The notes: generated by a model not told the origin, from the sequence alone. A stretch of 35,771 nt of DNA from a bacterium (GCA_020057555.1 JAGVFR010000005.1:1-35771); one strand, 5' to 3'; counted from the stretch's first letter, positions 13,121 to 23,955 are shown. Made by a program: numbers and translations.

Positions 13121-16100
13121 CTACTCCACTTCAACAATTATTGTTCCATTGTAGTTGACCCAAGGGTTGACAATTAAATTTGTATTGACGATATCTGGAC
13201 ATTTGTTGTTTGTGTTTTCGCTCGGACAAACATCTATCTGACATTCATTATTAATCAGTTCTACTCCACCATAGCATCCATCTTTCCCATCACTTCCAGC
13301 ATCACAAAAACCTGTACACCAGCCCCAGTTATCTTTCACGTGTACGCGAGGCTGAAACACGCACGCGGCTTTTCCTTCTTTTGTTGAGCTCAAACATGGA
13401 GAGTTGATCAAACGTCCGCCAGCAAATTTACACTCACGTGTTTCAAGCGCATTCACATTAGCCTGGCTACACGCATAATCATGGCTAAACACAACATAAC
13501 CACTTGAGCACGCTTCTGGCGATTCACCAAAGTTATCAGCGTCACTGCTACAAATCTCGCTATTGTTACCAACTGTGTTATTCAACCCGCGATGATTTTT
13601 ATAGAAGTTATCATCGGCGTTAGATCCGCTTTGCGAATCTGTCGGCCATGGCATTCCTTCAGCCGTAATATCTTTTCCGTCTCCCCAGTCAACAACTATA
13701 TTTCTAATCGGCATCTGGTTTGAATCAGCATACGCGAAGAAACTTACACTCACGCGCTTTGAACCTTTTGCCAAAATATTTCCTTCATCTTGATCGTTCA
13801 CAGTAAACGCGCCTTCTTTTCCCTCTTTACATTTTGTTCCCGCGCACGCGCCAAGCGAAACAACAGTCGGCGGTTTCCCTTCTTTTGCGCGCTCATCCCA
13901 AGTCCAATCATTTGCAGATGAATCTTTTTGAAAAACACTTTCTGGATCAGAAGAAATTGATTCTAAATCTCCAAACAAATTGTTATCGCCATACTTGCCT
14001 ACATCATCTGTAAACTTCAACAGATCATACGAAAGCGCAAATAATTGTTTCACGCGCGACGTGACTAACTCTTTAATTTTTGTAACGTCCTCAAGATTTT
14101 TCAATTCGACTCCTGAAAGACTCGACTCAACGCAGCCATTCACGTATTCACCTGAAACATATTTTTGTACGCATTGATATACTTCACAATCGGATGTCTT
14201 TGTGCATGAAGAACCATTTTCTGTATTTCCACTCTCACATATTCCAACACACTCACCTCCACCTTCTCCACACGCCGTTTCAGACAAACCAATAAAACAC
14301 TTTTCTTTTTTAGAATCATCAGTTAAAGCATCACATTCTTTTGTATCTAATGCTTTTTTACCAAGAGCAGAATCACAAGACTTGCCATTTACTTTATTTT
14401 CGTCTTCTCCTGTAACTTCACAAATTAGTGAATTACAAACAGCTGGATTTCCATTAACTAAATTGCAACTTGCGTCATCTGTACATGTTCCAATAGGTGC
14501 ACTACTGACTAGTTCCACGACCTCAACTCCATAGTACGGTCGAGCCTCCCCAATTCCGGATACAATATTGTAATCTTCATCGCACGTACCAGCTCCGTCA
14601 GTTGATGCGAGTTTTTGGTTATCACCATCTTGACACATGTACACGCGATGAGGATAAGGATCCGGCACTGTTTCTTTATCAAGCTTCTTTGTTAATCCAA
14701 ACGCTTGACCAAAAATTTCCGGAACAGTGCTTGGTTTATACCCAAATGCTTTGAACTGTGTGTCACCGATTGTTATCGTGTAATCATCCTTAATGAAATA
14801 TGGAGTTGGCTTGCTCTTCCACACGCGATCGGTATAAGCCGCGTTGTAATTTCCTTTTTCATCAGCGGTTTGTTTTCCAACCTCAAGAATATTTTTGCAA
14901 GCCGCGTATGGTGTGAGCGAAATTCCTGATGTGTTCGGTGAACTTTTTGATTCAAAATAATATTCAAACAATGGTTCATCGTCAAACACTCCTCTGACAA
15001 AACAATCATTGTAAGAAGTTTTATATTCTGAATATTTACTACTACCCATGAAGTAAATCGTATTGTCATTCTCATCTTCTGAATTTTTATAAACGACTTC
15101 ATCGTCTTTTGGTAGTTCACATCTGTCACCCTTAGCCATTCCAAGACCTTCCCCTTTATCATCATCCTTTTTATAAGACAATTCTGGAACGCAGAAATAT
15201 GGGTAATCGTCATCTCCCCAAGACTCTGTACACGTATCGTCTCCAGGCGAGGCATCTCCGCATCCTGTCATAATCACGAAAGAACCTGGGGCGCAATAAG
15301 TGTCTTCATCAGGATAATCATCTTGAAAAGCAGATGTTGTTGAGGAGTCATTGCACCACCCATCACCTGTTTCAGCACATCGTCCTCCACTTGTACTAAA
15401 ATCATACGCAAGTCCGATTTCACCGCAGAAATATGTGTCCTGCGGTTCAAAACCAGCGCTCAAATATTTCGCGTACAAATCAGTCGCGCCAGAAAGTTGA
15501 TCAACCGGAAGCCAAGTCAAACACGCTTGGTCTTTCGGTTCAGTGCTTGCGAAAAGTTGAATAGATGTATCTTTTTCAATGCAATAACCTTCCCATCCAA
15601 ACATTGAGTCGCGGCGAGATTGCTTCAAACAAGTTCCGGAGCTTAATGGGTTCTCTACTTGATCAGCACAATCGTCGTTCGATTGACAAATGTGACCGTC
15701 AAAAGCTCCGCCTGAACAAAAACCGGTTGGGAGGGTCGCGGAAGAACCAACTTCTTCAAAACGATTGATGGTTCCGTCAGCGTATTCAACTTTGTCATAA
15801 CTACAATTACAGTTTGCGAATTTTCCATTTCCTTGCGGCGCGCAAATTTGAGAATCCTGATAGCCAGTTTTATATGTGTATGGACGCGACCATGTTTCTG
15901 TGTCAGCTTCTGACGTTGGAGTAAATCCAGCTTCTAAAGCGCCTTGTTTCCCGTTCGCTGTTGCCCATTGTTCAACAACATTTGGTAAATAAGGTGAATC
16001 AATCTCCGGATATCCGCGGCAAGATTGCGTTACGTAGTTTTCAGATTTTAGTGGATCAGCAAATCCATCGCTGTTACTATCAATAATCGAAGTCAAACAT

Positions 16101-19100
16101 CGGCCACTAAAACATGAACCGTTCGCTGTTGTCGCGTTTAGAACGCAAACTTGCGGATCATCACAATTGTTGTCTGCGGCCGCGTAACAATTTTGCGCGC
16201 CAAGTTGTTTATCAACACAAACGCTTGTGACAACGTCGCAAACATATCCACCTATACAATCCGCACTTACTGCGCACGAACAATCTGTGTTCACACAATT
16301 TGTTGTGTTTCCAGATTTCGCTGTTGCCTGACATGATCCGATCACACACTTGTCAGCCGCTCCGGCCGATGTTTTCCCGCAATCCGAACTTGTTCCGCAT
16401 TCTTTTCCAGAATCTTCACAAAAGCCAACTTGACACGAACTACCAAGTTCTGCCGATGTCTTGCACGGTCCGGCATCGTTTACCAAACGATATGCTGTTG
16501 GCGCGGTTTTGCATGATGACCCTTTCGCGCAGTCTTTATCATTATCACACTCCTTAAGAGATCCCTCTGCAGTTCCATCGGCTTTCAAGCACGCTTTCGC
16601 TGGATTGACATTAAATTGATTGTAAAGCTCAACAGGCAATTTGTTTGGAATCGCATAACCGGATAAATCCGAACCGCTCCATGTGATATCGCGCGATGAG
16701 TATTGGTACGCGGTCAAAATTTTCGGATCACGAGGTGACCACTTCGTGCAAGTTGATTCATTTCCAAGCGCTCCGCCTTCTGTGCACAAATTCACTGAAT
16801 CACAAATTCGTTCATACTTATTGTTTTGTTCATTCCAACTTGTGCGTGACGAATCGCACGCAAGCCACGATGAACAACTACGATCGCGCACAACCCTCAA
16901 AACAATGTTTGAATCATTCTCGAGTATATAATCCTGAACAACCGTCGCGCATTGCGTTGCTTTGATTTCTTTCCCATTTTTTGTTTCAAGTGTCGGGCAA
17001 TCTTCAACAGATAGACACGAACGTTCAAAGTAAGTGCTGTTAGTATTTGTTTTTTTCTGACTCATGCTTGTTTCAAGTGAATCATCCAATCCTGTTGTAT
17101 ATTCACATCTCTGATTACACAAATTCACTTTTGTTGTATCTGACAATGTGAATTCGTCACCTCCAGGGAGTGTACAACTAACCGGATCAACAAGCGCGTT
17201 TGGTGATTGATTTAATAATTCATCAGCATGAATTGAAACAACATAAGAAGCGCTCGCGTTGTAGTTGAGTTCTGATCGACTTCGATTATTGAAAACAGCA
17301 CAGCCAAGTTTTTGGCTTACTCTTCCTTTACAAACATCGGGATCCGCTGTTGCGGCTTCGTCAAGTTTGTCGTTATTCAAAAAGTAATATGGTTTTTCAT
17401 TATCTGTAACATCAGCAAATTCAGTGCACAAATCAGCGCCGGATGGACAACTTCCAACCCAACCGTCGTACCCAGCGTCTCCGTTTTGCCAAATCGCGGC
17501 TTGATCTCCGTCAACAATATACGCGCTATCAATTTTTGGCTGGAACCCTGTCGTTCCATTCACATCTGCCCAATAACACGGCTCGCTTGTTCCACTTCTA
17601 AACCAGCCGGAAAATTTCTGCTTTTCAATTTCAACACCGGCTCGATATTCACACGTTTTCTTGATTGGATCTTTGAAATAAAAGTTCCCATCTTTTGTTG
17701 AAGCAAACTCGTCACAGAACAAAGCGTCGTTATCACACAAAATATCTCCATACTTTTCTGGATCATTTATGAAATACGCACTGTCAAAACCTTCAACTTT
17801 TTTCAAATCCTGACTGTATTTTGGCGCGCCAACTTCGCGACATCCTGCGACTTTTGCATCGCAATCCGCTTTTCCATTATCAACAATGTACACAGCGCTA
17901 TCTGCTGGAGACAAAACCGTTTCTGGTCCATACACAATTCCGAAATTGCCATCTTTCGGCAATTTATTTTCAAACACTCCGTCTAAATCGAATGTACAAT
18001 ACGATCTGCCGGTTGAAATCGTGCAGTATGTTTTGCCATTAACAACACAAGCTGTGTTTTGACTTACAAATGACGGAACTGCTAAATCTCCGTTCGTGCC
18101 TTGTGAGCATCTCGCATTAAACACTTGGCTGTACGCTGAATCTGATTCAAATGTTTTATTAAACGCTTCGCACCCAACAACCGCTTCTGAACAAAGATTA
18201 GAAAATTGATACAAATCACTCGCTTTGCCATCTTTGTCAGAATATGATTCACAGCCAAGATAATACTGCGGCGTTACAGCTCCGTTTGGAGCAGTGTCAC
18301 AGGTTGAAGGAATAACCCAAGAATCTTTCACGATCGTGATATTTTCTTCAACTTGTTTGAGAATCAAATTATCAATGAAAAATTCTTTCCCGGCGTCAGT
18401 TTGGAAAGCAAGAATCGAATTTTTCTCAATACCAGAGTATGGACTCGAATCAAACGGACCAAGCGAATAAACTTTCCAATTTCCTGTTAAAGCAATCTGG
18501 CCGCCAAAATCATAAGAATCAGAATTCTGTTGTCCTCCGTATTCAACAATTGACGCTTGAAGATTCCCGTTTCCTTTTGCCCAAAACTGTGTAACAAACG
18601 TTTTTCCGGAAACAAGTTTATTCACAAGCGGACCGCAACTGTTCGCGCCAGGATATACAACACAATCCGGCGCGATTTCACAGCCGGCTGGCGTTACAGT
18701 ATGACTTAAATTCGAACATGTCTGCGCTGAATTGTTTGGGTCATACGTAACATTTATGTGAGCAACATCAAGATATTCTTGCGTTGTCGCAAACCCGCCT
18801 TTTGCACCAGCAGGAACAGACACGCGCAAAGAATGTCCGTCTGTTGCAATGGATTCGTTGCTAATTTTTATATCAGTATTTGCTGGACCGAATTTCTCAA
18901 ATCCAGCGTATGATCCGGATTCGAATGTTTCGTTAAGAAGCGTGACAGCGTTTCGACCCGCTCCTCCAGTATATGAACGACAACCATTTTGCGCAGAAGG
19001 ACAACTATTACTCTCTGAAGACAAACCAAAGTACCGACAAAAACCGACTTGCTGATCAAAGAAACCGCCAGAAGCGTCACAATCAGATTTTGTAGAAACA

Positions 19101-22100
19101 TCTTTTCGATACGGCGCGCACTCTTCGCTTATTGTTACTGTTTTTGAAAACTTTCGATAATGAACTATACCGGACGCGTCAAAAAATTCTCGACAATCAG
19201 GATTTGAGAAAATATCATCGTGTCCGTTGCAAGATTGATCTACCGCAACGAGTGTTAAATATACAGCGTCTTCTTCACAAATCATTTGATCTTTCGCGCT
19301 GACTTTCCACTTTGTACACGGAGCATCATCTTCGTTTGATTCAAGTAAAACCCATGAACGAAGTTGATAACCGGCATTGTCCGATCCTTCCCAAGTGAAA
19401 AATGTTGATGATTCTTTGTTTGTTGATCCATCTGTCATTTTCGGAGTCGCGCAAGCTCGAAGCGTTGTGTAATACTCAATTCCCTCTCCGCCTTCTCCTA
19501 CGATATTCAAATTCGTAAAACTATCACATCCAACAAATTGCGCTGAACATGTAACTGCTTTTGCTGGAATGAAATGCACTGGAAATTCACTATCATCGTA
19601 CTGTGTTGCTTCTTGTTTGAAAGCGTCATATCCAACACATTCATTTGGACAAACATCAAGCGAACTTACGATCGCGGACACGTTTGGATCTCCATCATCT
19701 GGTGTGTACAAATTACATCCGACATCTTGAGCGGCACAGACTTGTGCATAAGAGTTACACGCGGCAGGATCTGTTGCTTTTCCTTCACACCCAAGATAAC
19801 TCGGAGCTGTTTTGATGTATTGCGATTGTCCATCTTTTTTCAAACCTTCAACAAATGTGCTTGTTGTTTCTTTTGGTTCGACTTGAATCGCGTCATAACG
19901 AACATTTGTTGAATCAAGCAAAACTTTCATTTGAGAAGCGTTTTTTGGAACACCAAAAGTGCAAGATTGTCGTATCCATTCAGTTTCAACATTTTTTACA
20001 GCAAACAATTCATTATTCACTTCTACGCAGCCAACAAACGACAAGCCTGACAAACCTACAGGATCGCTATTTTTATCCAAAAACGTAAGACGAACTGCGG
20101 CGCTTTGCGCGTTTGCTGTTTCTGAAACTGCGTAATAACTCAAAGTGTAAAACTGATTTGGTGAAACAGAAAGAAGTTGGGAGATATTTCCGGCTATCAA
20201 CTTAATTGATTTATTTCCGCGCGCGGCTTGATTGGTTGAATCAATTGTCATTTGGCCTGAAGTCGAAAGCGCCCAATGATCTGGAAAACCATCGCTGTTT
20301 TCATCTGTTTCAAAACTCGGATTGCGATTCATGTTCAAAGTTGAACTGTTTGAAGAAAACAATTCAGAGCATCCAGCATCACTGTTTGAACATTCTTCTG
20401 CCGCGTGCGTGAAATATTCACGATCTTGATATGAAAAAACAGAATACGCGCTACCAGTCGGCGGAGTATATGTTGTCGGGTTACTCATTGTTCCAGCTTG
20501 AATCTGATATAGCCAATCGTTCTCACGGTCTGCTGTATTGAACGTTTCGCCTGGAACTAACCACTCAAAAACGTCACCTGTTTTATATTTATTTGTGCGA
20601 TACCACTGACAGCCTGCGTTTTCTTTTCCGCAAACGCTGTAATCAACAGTGTTTATGATAACCGCATTTTGTTTTTTGGATGTTGTGTTTGTCATTGACA
20701 AACAACCCGCGTATTCTTCCGCGCACACGTCGCCTTTGAAACGCCAAACGTTTTTTTCACTTACACAATACCCATATCCATTTGTACATTTTCCATTTCC
20801 GTCTTCTCCTAAACAGCTTGGCGAGTCAGCACAAACACTTTGTCGGCCGGGACTTAACATTGTAAGACGAATTTCACCGTTCACGATTGCGCGACATTGC
20901 GCGTCAGGATATTTCAAAACCCAATCAGGATCTATCAAATGACAAAATGGATGAGCAGAATCAATTGTTCCATTTGGACTGCAATTATTAAACTCACTGA
21001 TAATTTCCTTAAGGGATTTTGGATTTGTATCACTATTTGCTTGCGCGGCCATTTCCCATCCAATTGGAAGGATTCGAGCTTTGCGCATTTTTACAAGGTT
21101 TGCATAACAAAAACTGTACGAATAACACAACGGATCTTGGTTCACATCCAATTTACGCGAAGAAATGAGTTTCCAACTTCCGTCAAGCAAACCTTCGTCA
21201 ATCGCCTCTTGAACAGTAAGCGGCATTCCAACATTTCCTCTTGAAATAGCGGCCATGAAATTCGCGTTAATGACACAGTTGTTAATTCCACGATTTGCTA
21301 TTCCTTCTGGTGGACAAACGATAAATTCCGAAAGTGCATTGTATTCGGTTGTTGCAAATGGAAGTGTTGCAAAAATTCCAGAAAGTCGATCACGTTGAGA
21401 TTCTTCATCATCAGGAAGCGCTTCTAAATTGAACGGATCTGATGATCCTGGTGTTACAGAAAACAAACCTTTGTAAATTTTGTTGAAAAGTTCGGAAAGA
21501 AGAGTGTTTGTGAAAGTCGAAGCCGCTGTCAACGCAAGCCCACCAACTATTGCTCCGGTTGTATCTTCTGCCGCAAGCATGTCAGAGGCTTTCAAATTTA
21601 TGTCTTCTCCCGTGGCTAGTTTTCTAAGTTTTGTAACGAAATCATCCTCCACAAAAGAAGATGGTGTTGTTGTTTGTCCTGTTGTGGGATCTTTAACGTT
21701 TTTTAATGCGTTTGATTTTAGTTGATCTAAAATGCTAGCATTTTTTTTCTCATCCACCTGTTTTGCAACCTCATAGTTGATTTTCACTGCCGCGCTTAAT
21801 TCATTTCGACCAGGCTGAAGTGATTCAGCAAATTTTGAAAGAATCGCTTTATTGGCTTGATCAGGATCCATTGCAGATTGAATCTCGCTTGCAAAACTTT
21901 CCCAATTGTTCACAAACTCATCAATGTCACAACGAGGCTTTTGTGGTTTATATCTTTGCGCAATTCCAAGCTGAAGAGCAAGCGTAAAATCCGGTGGTGG
22001 AAGACAAGCTCCGAGCTTGAGTCCAAATCCGCTTTCAAGTGTTTCGCTCATTTCTGCAACAGCTTCTCCGGCAACTTCTTTTCCAAAATCCCCAAATCCT

Positions 22101-22492
22101 TCGCTAATACCTTTTTTATAAAACATTGATCCCTGCCCTATTCCGCCATTTGCGATAATCAATGCTGATTCGTATGCGAGACGATTGGTAACAAATTTGC
22201 TTATGTCCAACAATCCTTGTATCGCCGCGATTTTCCAAGCTGGTGAAGCCACTTTTTCACTTAGAATTTTTGTGGTTTCCTTAACTGATTCACCAATACA
22301 TGGAGGAGAAAAAGGAGCTGCTCCACAAGCTGACATACTCTCTGCCCCTTTTAATTCCAAGTTGGTTAAGACATATTCTGCTTGAGCGACTCTTGTGTAT
22401 GAAAAAACAATCGTGCTTACCAGTCCAAAAGCAAAAACAAACATGAGTCCTAAAGAAAACATTTGTTTCGTTTTTTGCTTAGTAGAATTCAT
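13121..22492 (-). CDS. Giant Cys-rich secreted surface protein (3123 residues)
   Basis: Residues 1-38 form a signal peptide or membrane anchor (FSLGLMFVFAFGLVSTIVFSY, possible cleavage after AQA). Residues ~40-400 are mostly helical. From ~430 onward come many Cys-rich modules of about 50-100 residues, each carrying a GCxxY/GCxxF word (AGCQWY, VGCNLY, VGCDSF, NGCRSY, VGCEAF). Two jelly-roll, carbohydrate-binding-like modules are inserted at ~718-880 (NPSFETDENSDGFPDHW) and ~1180-1385 (LLNETFESGSYAGFEKFG). Residues ~1965-2130 hold closely spaced Cys of a Dickkopf/EGF-like kind. Near 2934 a PKD-like module begins (VVDWGDG, later SHDY). No C-terminal anchor is visible. Such proteins recur in Patescibacteria beside a TSP3 protein, as here (gap of two bases). 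A role in attachment to host cells is often supposed but not shown by the sequence. Reading is continuous over 9.4 kb, so the gene is intact. Plus-strand frames inside it are shadows. Confidence 0.93.
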   Translation of the reverse strand: MNSTKQKTKQMFSLGLMFVFAFGLVSTIVFSYTRVAQAEYVLTNLELKGAESMSACGAAPFSPPCIGESVKETTKILSEKVASPAWKIAAIQGLLDISKFVTNRLAYESALIIANGGIGQGSMFYKKGISEGFGDFGKEVAGEAVAEMSETLESGFGLKLGACLPPPDFTLALQLGIAQRYKPQKPRCDIDEFVNNWESFASEIQSAMDPDQANKAILSKFAESLQPGRNELSAAVKINYEVAKQVDEKKNASILDQLKSNALKNVKDPTTGQTTTPSSFVEDDFVTKLRKLATGEDINLKASDMLAAEDTTGAIVGGLALTAASTFTNTLLSELFNKIYKGLFSVTPGSSDPFNLEALPDDEESQRDRLSGIFATLPFATTEYNALSEFIVCPPEGIANRGINNCVINANFMAAISRGNVGMPLTVQEAIDEGLLDGSWKLISSRKLDVNQDPLCYSYSFCYANLVKMRKARILPIGWEMAAQANSDTNPKSLKEIISEFNNCSPNGTIDSAHPFCHLIDPDWVLKYPDAQCRAIVNGEIRLTMLSPGRQSVCADSPSCLGEDGNGKCTNGYGYCVSEKNVWRFKGDVCAEEYAGCLSMTNTTSKKQNAVIINTVDYSVCGKENAGCQWYRTNKYKTGDVFEWLVPGETFNTADRENDWLYQIQAGTMSNPTTYTPPTGSAYSVFSYQDREYFTHAAEECSNSDAGCSELFSSNSSTLNMNRNPSFETDENSDGFPDHWALSTSGQMTIDSTNQAARGNKSIKLIAGNISQLLSVSPNQFYTLSYYAVSETANAQSAAVRLTFLDKNSDPVGLSGLSFVGCVEVNNELFAVKNVETEWIRQSCTFGVPKNASQMKVLLDSTNVRYDAIQVEPKETTSTFVEGLKKDGQSQYIKTAPSYLGCEGKATDPAACNSYAQVCAAQDVGCNLYTPDDGDPNVSAIVSSLDVCPNECVGYDAFKQEATQYDDSEFPVHFIPAKAVTCSAQFVGCDSFTNLNIVGEGGEGIEYYTTLRACATPKMTDGSTNKESSTFFTWEGSDNAGYQLRSWVLLESNEDDAPCTKWKVSAKDQMICEEDAVYLTLVAVDQSCNGHDDIFSNPDCREFFDASGIVHYRKFSKTVTISEECAPYRKDVSTKSDCDASGGFFDQQVGFCRYFGLSSESNSCPSAQNGCRSYTGGAGRNAVTLLNETFESGSYAGFEKFGPANTDIKISNESIATDGHSLRVSVPAGAKGGFATTQEYLDVAHINVTYDPNNSAQTCSNLSHTVTPAGCEIAPDCVVYPGANSCGPLVNKLVSGKTFVTQFWAKGNGNLQASIVEYGGQQNSDSYDFGGQIALTGNWKVYSLGPFDSSPYSGIEKNSILAFQTDAGKEFFIDNLILKQVEENITIVKDSWVIPSTCDTAPNGAVTPQYYLGCESYSDKDGKASDLYQFSNLCSEAVVGCEAFNKTFESDSAYSQVFNARCSQGTNGDLAVPSFVSQNTACVVNGKTYCTISTGRSYCTFDLDGVFENKLPKDGNFGIVYGPETVLSPADSAVYIVDNGKADCDAKVAGCREVGAPKYSQDLKKVEGFDSAYFINDPEKYGDILCDNDALFCDEFASTKDGNFYFKDPIKKTCEYRAGVEIEKQKFSGWFRSGTSEPCYWADVNGTTGFQPKIDSAYIVDGDQAAIWQNGDAGYDGWVGSCPSGADLCTEFADVTDNEKPYYFLNNDKLDEAATADPDVCKGRVSQKLGCAVFNNRSRSELNYNASASYVVSIHADELLNQSPNALVDPVSCTLPGGDEFTLSDTTKVNLCNQRCEYTTGLDDSLETSMSQKKTNTNSTYFERSCLSVEDCPTLETKNGKEIKATQCATVVQDYILENDSNIVLRVVRDRSCSSWLACDSSRTSWNEQNNKYERICDSVNLCTEGGALGNESTCTKWSPRDPKILTAYQYSSRDITWSGSDLSGYAIPNKLPVELYNQFNVNPAKACLKADGTAEGSLKECDNDKDCAKGSSCKTAPTAYRLVNDAGPCKTSAELGSSCQVGFCEDSGKECGTSSDCGKTSAGAADKCVIGSCQATAKSGNTTNCVNTDCSCAVSADCIGGYVCDVVTSVCVDKQLGAQNCYAAADNNCDDPQVCVLNATTANGSCFSGRCLTSIIDSNSDGFADPLKSENYVTQSCRGYPEIDSPYLPNVVEQWATANGKQGALEAGFTPTSEADTETWSRPYTYKTGYQDSQICAPQGNGKFANCNCSYDKVEYADGTINRFEEVGSSATLPTGFCSGGAFDGHICQSNDDCADQVENPLSSGTCLKQSRRDSMFGWEGYCIEKDTSIQLFASTEPKDQACLTWLPVDQLSGATDLYAKYLSAGFEPQDTYFCGEIGLAYDFSTSGGRCAETGDGWCNDSSTTSAFQDDYPDEDTYCAPGSFVIMTGCGDASPGDDTCTESWGDDDYPYFCVPELSYKKDDDKGEGLGMAKGDRCELPKDDEVVYKNSEDENDNTIYFMGSSKYSEYKTSYNDCFVRGVFDDEPLFEYYFESKSSPNTSGISLTPYAACKNILEVGKQTADEKGNYNAAYTDRVWKSKPTPYFIKDDYTITIGDTQFKAFGYKPSTVPEIFGQAFGLTKKLDKETVPDPYPHRVYMCQDGDNQKLASTDGAGTCDEDYNIVSGIGEARPYYGVEVVELVSSAPIGTCTDDASCNLVNGNPAVCNSLICEVTGEDENKVNGKSCDSALGKKALDTKECDALTDDSKKEKCFIGLSETACGEGGGECVGICESGNTENGSSCTKTSDCEVYQCVQKYVSGEYVNGCVESSLSGVELKNLEDVTKIKELVTSRVKQLFALSYDLLKFTDDVGKYGDNNLFGDLESISSDPESVFQKDSSANDWTWDERAKEGKPPTVVSLGACAGTKCKEGKEGAFTVNDQDEGNILAKGSKRVSVSFFAYADSNQMPIRNIVVDWGDGKDITAEGMPWPTDSQSGSNADDNFYKNHRGLNNTVGNNSEICSSDADNFGESPEACSSGYVVFSHDYACSQANVNALETRECKFAGGRLINSPCLSSTKEGKAACVFQPRVHVKDNWGWCTGFCDAGSDGKDGCYGGVELINNECQIDVCPSENTNNKCPDIVNTNLIVNPWVNYNGTIIVEVE

Positions 22493-22494
22493 AA

Positions 22495-23178
22495 CTAAGG
22501 CGCGACAAGTGCATCAAACGTCCCTTTATCCGACGCTTCATCTATCGTCATATTGAAAAACTCGGCAAGCGCTTCATCATCTATTTTATCAAGGTCTTCC
22601 TGTAGCATTCCTGATTTAATCAGCGCTTTCCGAATTTCCTCAAGTGTTGCTTTTTTGAAAAACGCTTCAACATCTTCTTTTGACTTAAAATCAATTTCTC
22701 CAGCGGCTGACAAAGATGTCATATCTCCAAAAATTCCTTCAAGCCCGGCGAGCGGATTGCTTTCATCAACTATTTCAGATGAAGAAATGCCTGTGCAAGT
22801 TTTGTCTTTTGGACAGTTCGGATCATTGTTTGAAAAAATTTCCATCTTGTCGTCAAATCCATCTGAATCCGAGTCAGCTAGATACGGACTTGTTTTATAA
22901 ACTTGAAGCTCATCATAATCAGTAAGTCCATCTCCATCCACATCGCGAGTTTTTGAAGCCTCAAGTTCTTCTTGTTCACGTTGTGGAGTTGAGACAAAAC
23001 GTTCACCTTGTAAGTATTTAGCGATCTGTAAATCAAACGGACGCTGGATATTCACGCCAAACGAACGGAATCCAAAAAAAATTCCACCAAGACCTAAAAA
23101 TAACAAAAGCGCAAAAGCAACCTTTTGCTCGGTTGAAAGAGGACGAGGTTCGCGTGTTCGAACGCGTTTGATTCCCAT
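22495..23178 (-). CDS. Membrane-anchored thrombospondin type 3 repeat protein
   Basis: A 227-residue protein. Residues 1-17 are basic, residues 18-37 form one membrane segment (VAFALLLFLGLGGIFFGF), and residues ~78-110 contain two calcium-binding TSP3 repeats (DVDGDGLTDYDELQVYKTSP and DSDSDGFDDKMEI). The tail (~140-227) is acidic and helical. The N-terminus in and the Ca-binding part outside is the likely topology. It is the gene directly before the giant surface protein (two bases apart), so the two are almost certainly co-expressed and probably work together at the cell surface; the pairing recurs in this group, from memory. The ATG at 23178 has no clear ribosome site. Confidence 0.85.
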   Translation of the reverse strand: MGIKRVRTREPRPLSTEQKVAFALLLFLGLGGIFFGFRSFGVNIQRPFDLQIAKYLQGERFVSTPQREQEELEASKTRDVDGDGLTDYDELQVYKTSPYLADSDSDGFDDKMEIFSNNDPNCPKDKTCTGISSSEIVDESNPLAGLEGIFGDMTSLSAAGEIDFKSKEDVEAFFKKATLEEIRKALIKSGMLQEDLDKIDDEALAEFFNMTIDEASDKGTFDALVAP

Positions 23179-23193
23179 AATCGGATAAACCTA

Positions 23194-23955
23194 TTATAGC
23201 AAACGAATCCAATTCTCAACAGTGAGTTCTTGTGCACGAATTTTTGGATTCAATTCAATTTGTTCGAGTCTTTTCGCAACATTCTGACCAAGATTTGATT
23301 TGAGTTGTTTTCGCTTGGATGAAAAGCCTTTTTTGGCAATAGAAATTACTTTTTCAGGATCTTTACCTTGCAGAGCAGGATGACTTGGTTTGTACAGATC
23401 AAGTATAACAATCGCGGAATCAACTTTTGGAATCGGGCGAAACGCGCCGGCTTTCACAATTGTCACGCGCTCACACTTCGCATAAATCTGACAGACAATG
23501 GAAAGCAAACTCATTTTTGAAGGTTTGGCAGTTATGCGATCTGCAACTTCTTTTTGAACCATAAGAACCATCCGCGACGGCCTTGGTGATGTTGTTAAAA
23601 ATCGTTCAAGAATTGGTGAAGTGATGTTGTAGGGAATGTTGGAGATTAGTTTGAAAGAAAAGTCAATTAAGTCAATGGAGTCAATAAAGTCTTGGAGTTT
23701 AAGGATGTCACCGTGAATCAATTCAATACGATCGCCGAATCTTTTTTTGAGTGGTTCGATCATATCTTTGTCCATCTCAATCGCGATCACTCGCGCGCCA
23801 GCGTCAACAAGCGCTTGTGTTAGCGTCCCGGTTCCTGGACCAATTTCAAGAACTGTTTCGCCTTTTTCAATTTCAGCGGCTTGGATTATTTTTCGCAAAG
23901 CTGTTTCATCAACAAGAAAATTCTGACCAAATGATTTTTTCGCTCTAGGCAACAT
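23194..23955 (-). CDS. ksgA: 16S rRNA (adenine1518/1519-N6)-dimethyltransferase
   Basis: A 253-residue KsgA/RsmA enzyme that dimethylates two adjacent adenosines near the 3' end of 16S rRNA with SAM, late in small-subunit assembly. KKSFGQNFLVD at the start, VLEIGPGTGTLT (SAM motif I, near residue 37), VIAIEMD (motif II) and ISNIPYN (catalytic NLPY-type motif, here NIPY) are all present, with a normal C-terminal domain. I start at the ATG at 23955, which gives the standard MLPRAKKSFGQNF and overlaps the end of tsaC by 11 bases (translational coupling); the frame extends 13 codons further upstream without support. An oddity is IDSIDLID before the NIPY motif, encoded by a tandem run of ATTGACT-like units. 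Confidence 0.95.
   Translation of the reverse strand: MLPRAKKSFGQNFLVDETALRKIIQAAEIEKGETVLEIGPGTGTLTQALVDAGARVIAIEMDKDMIEPLKKRFGDRIELIHGDILKLQDFIDSIDLIDFSFKLISNIPYNITSPILERFLTTSPRPSRMVLMVQKEVADRITAKPSKMSLLSIVCQIYAKCERVTIVKAGAFRPIPKVDSAIVILDLYKPSHPALQGKDPEKVISIAKKGFSSKRKQLKSNLGQNVAKRLEQIELNPKIRAQELTVENWIRLL

Noticed and set aside
13980-22385. Many plus-strand frames of 60-130 codons
   Set aside because: They are shadows of the single 3123-residue frame, without promoters, ribosome sites or recognisable protein features.
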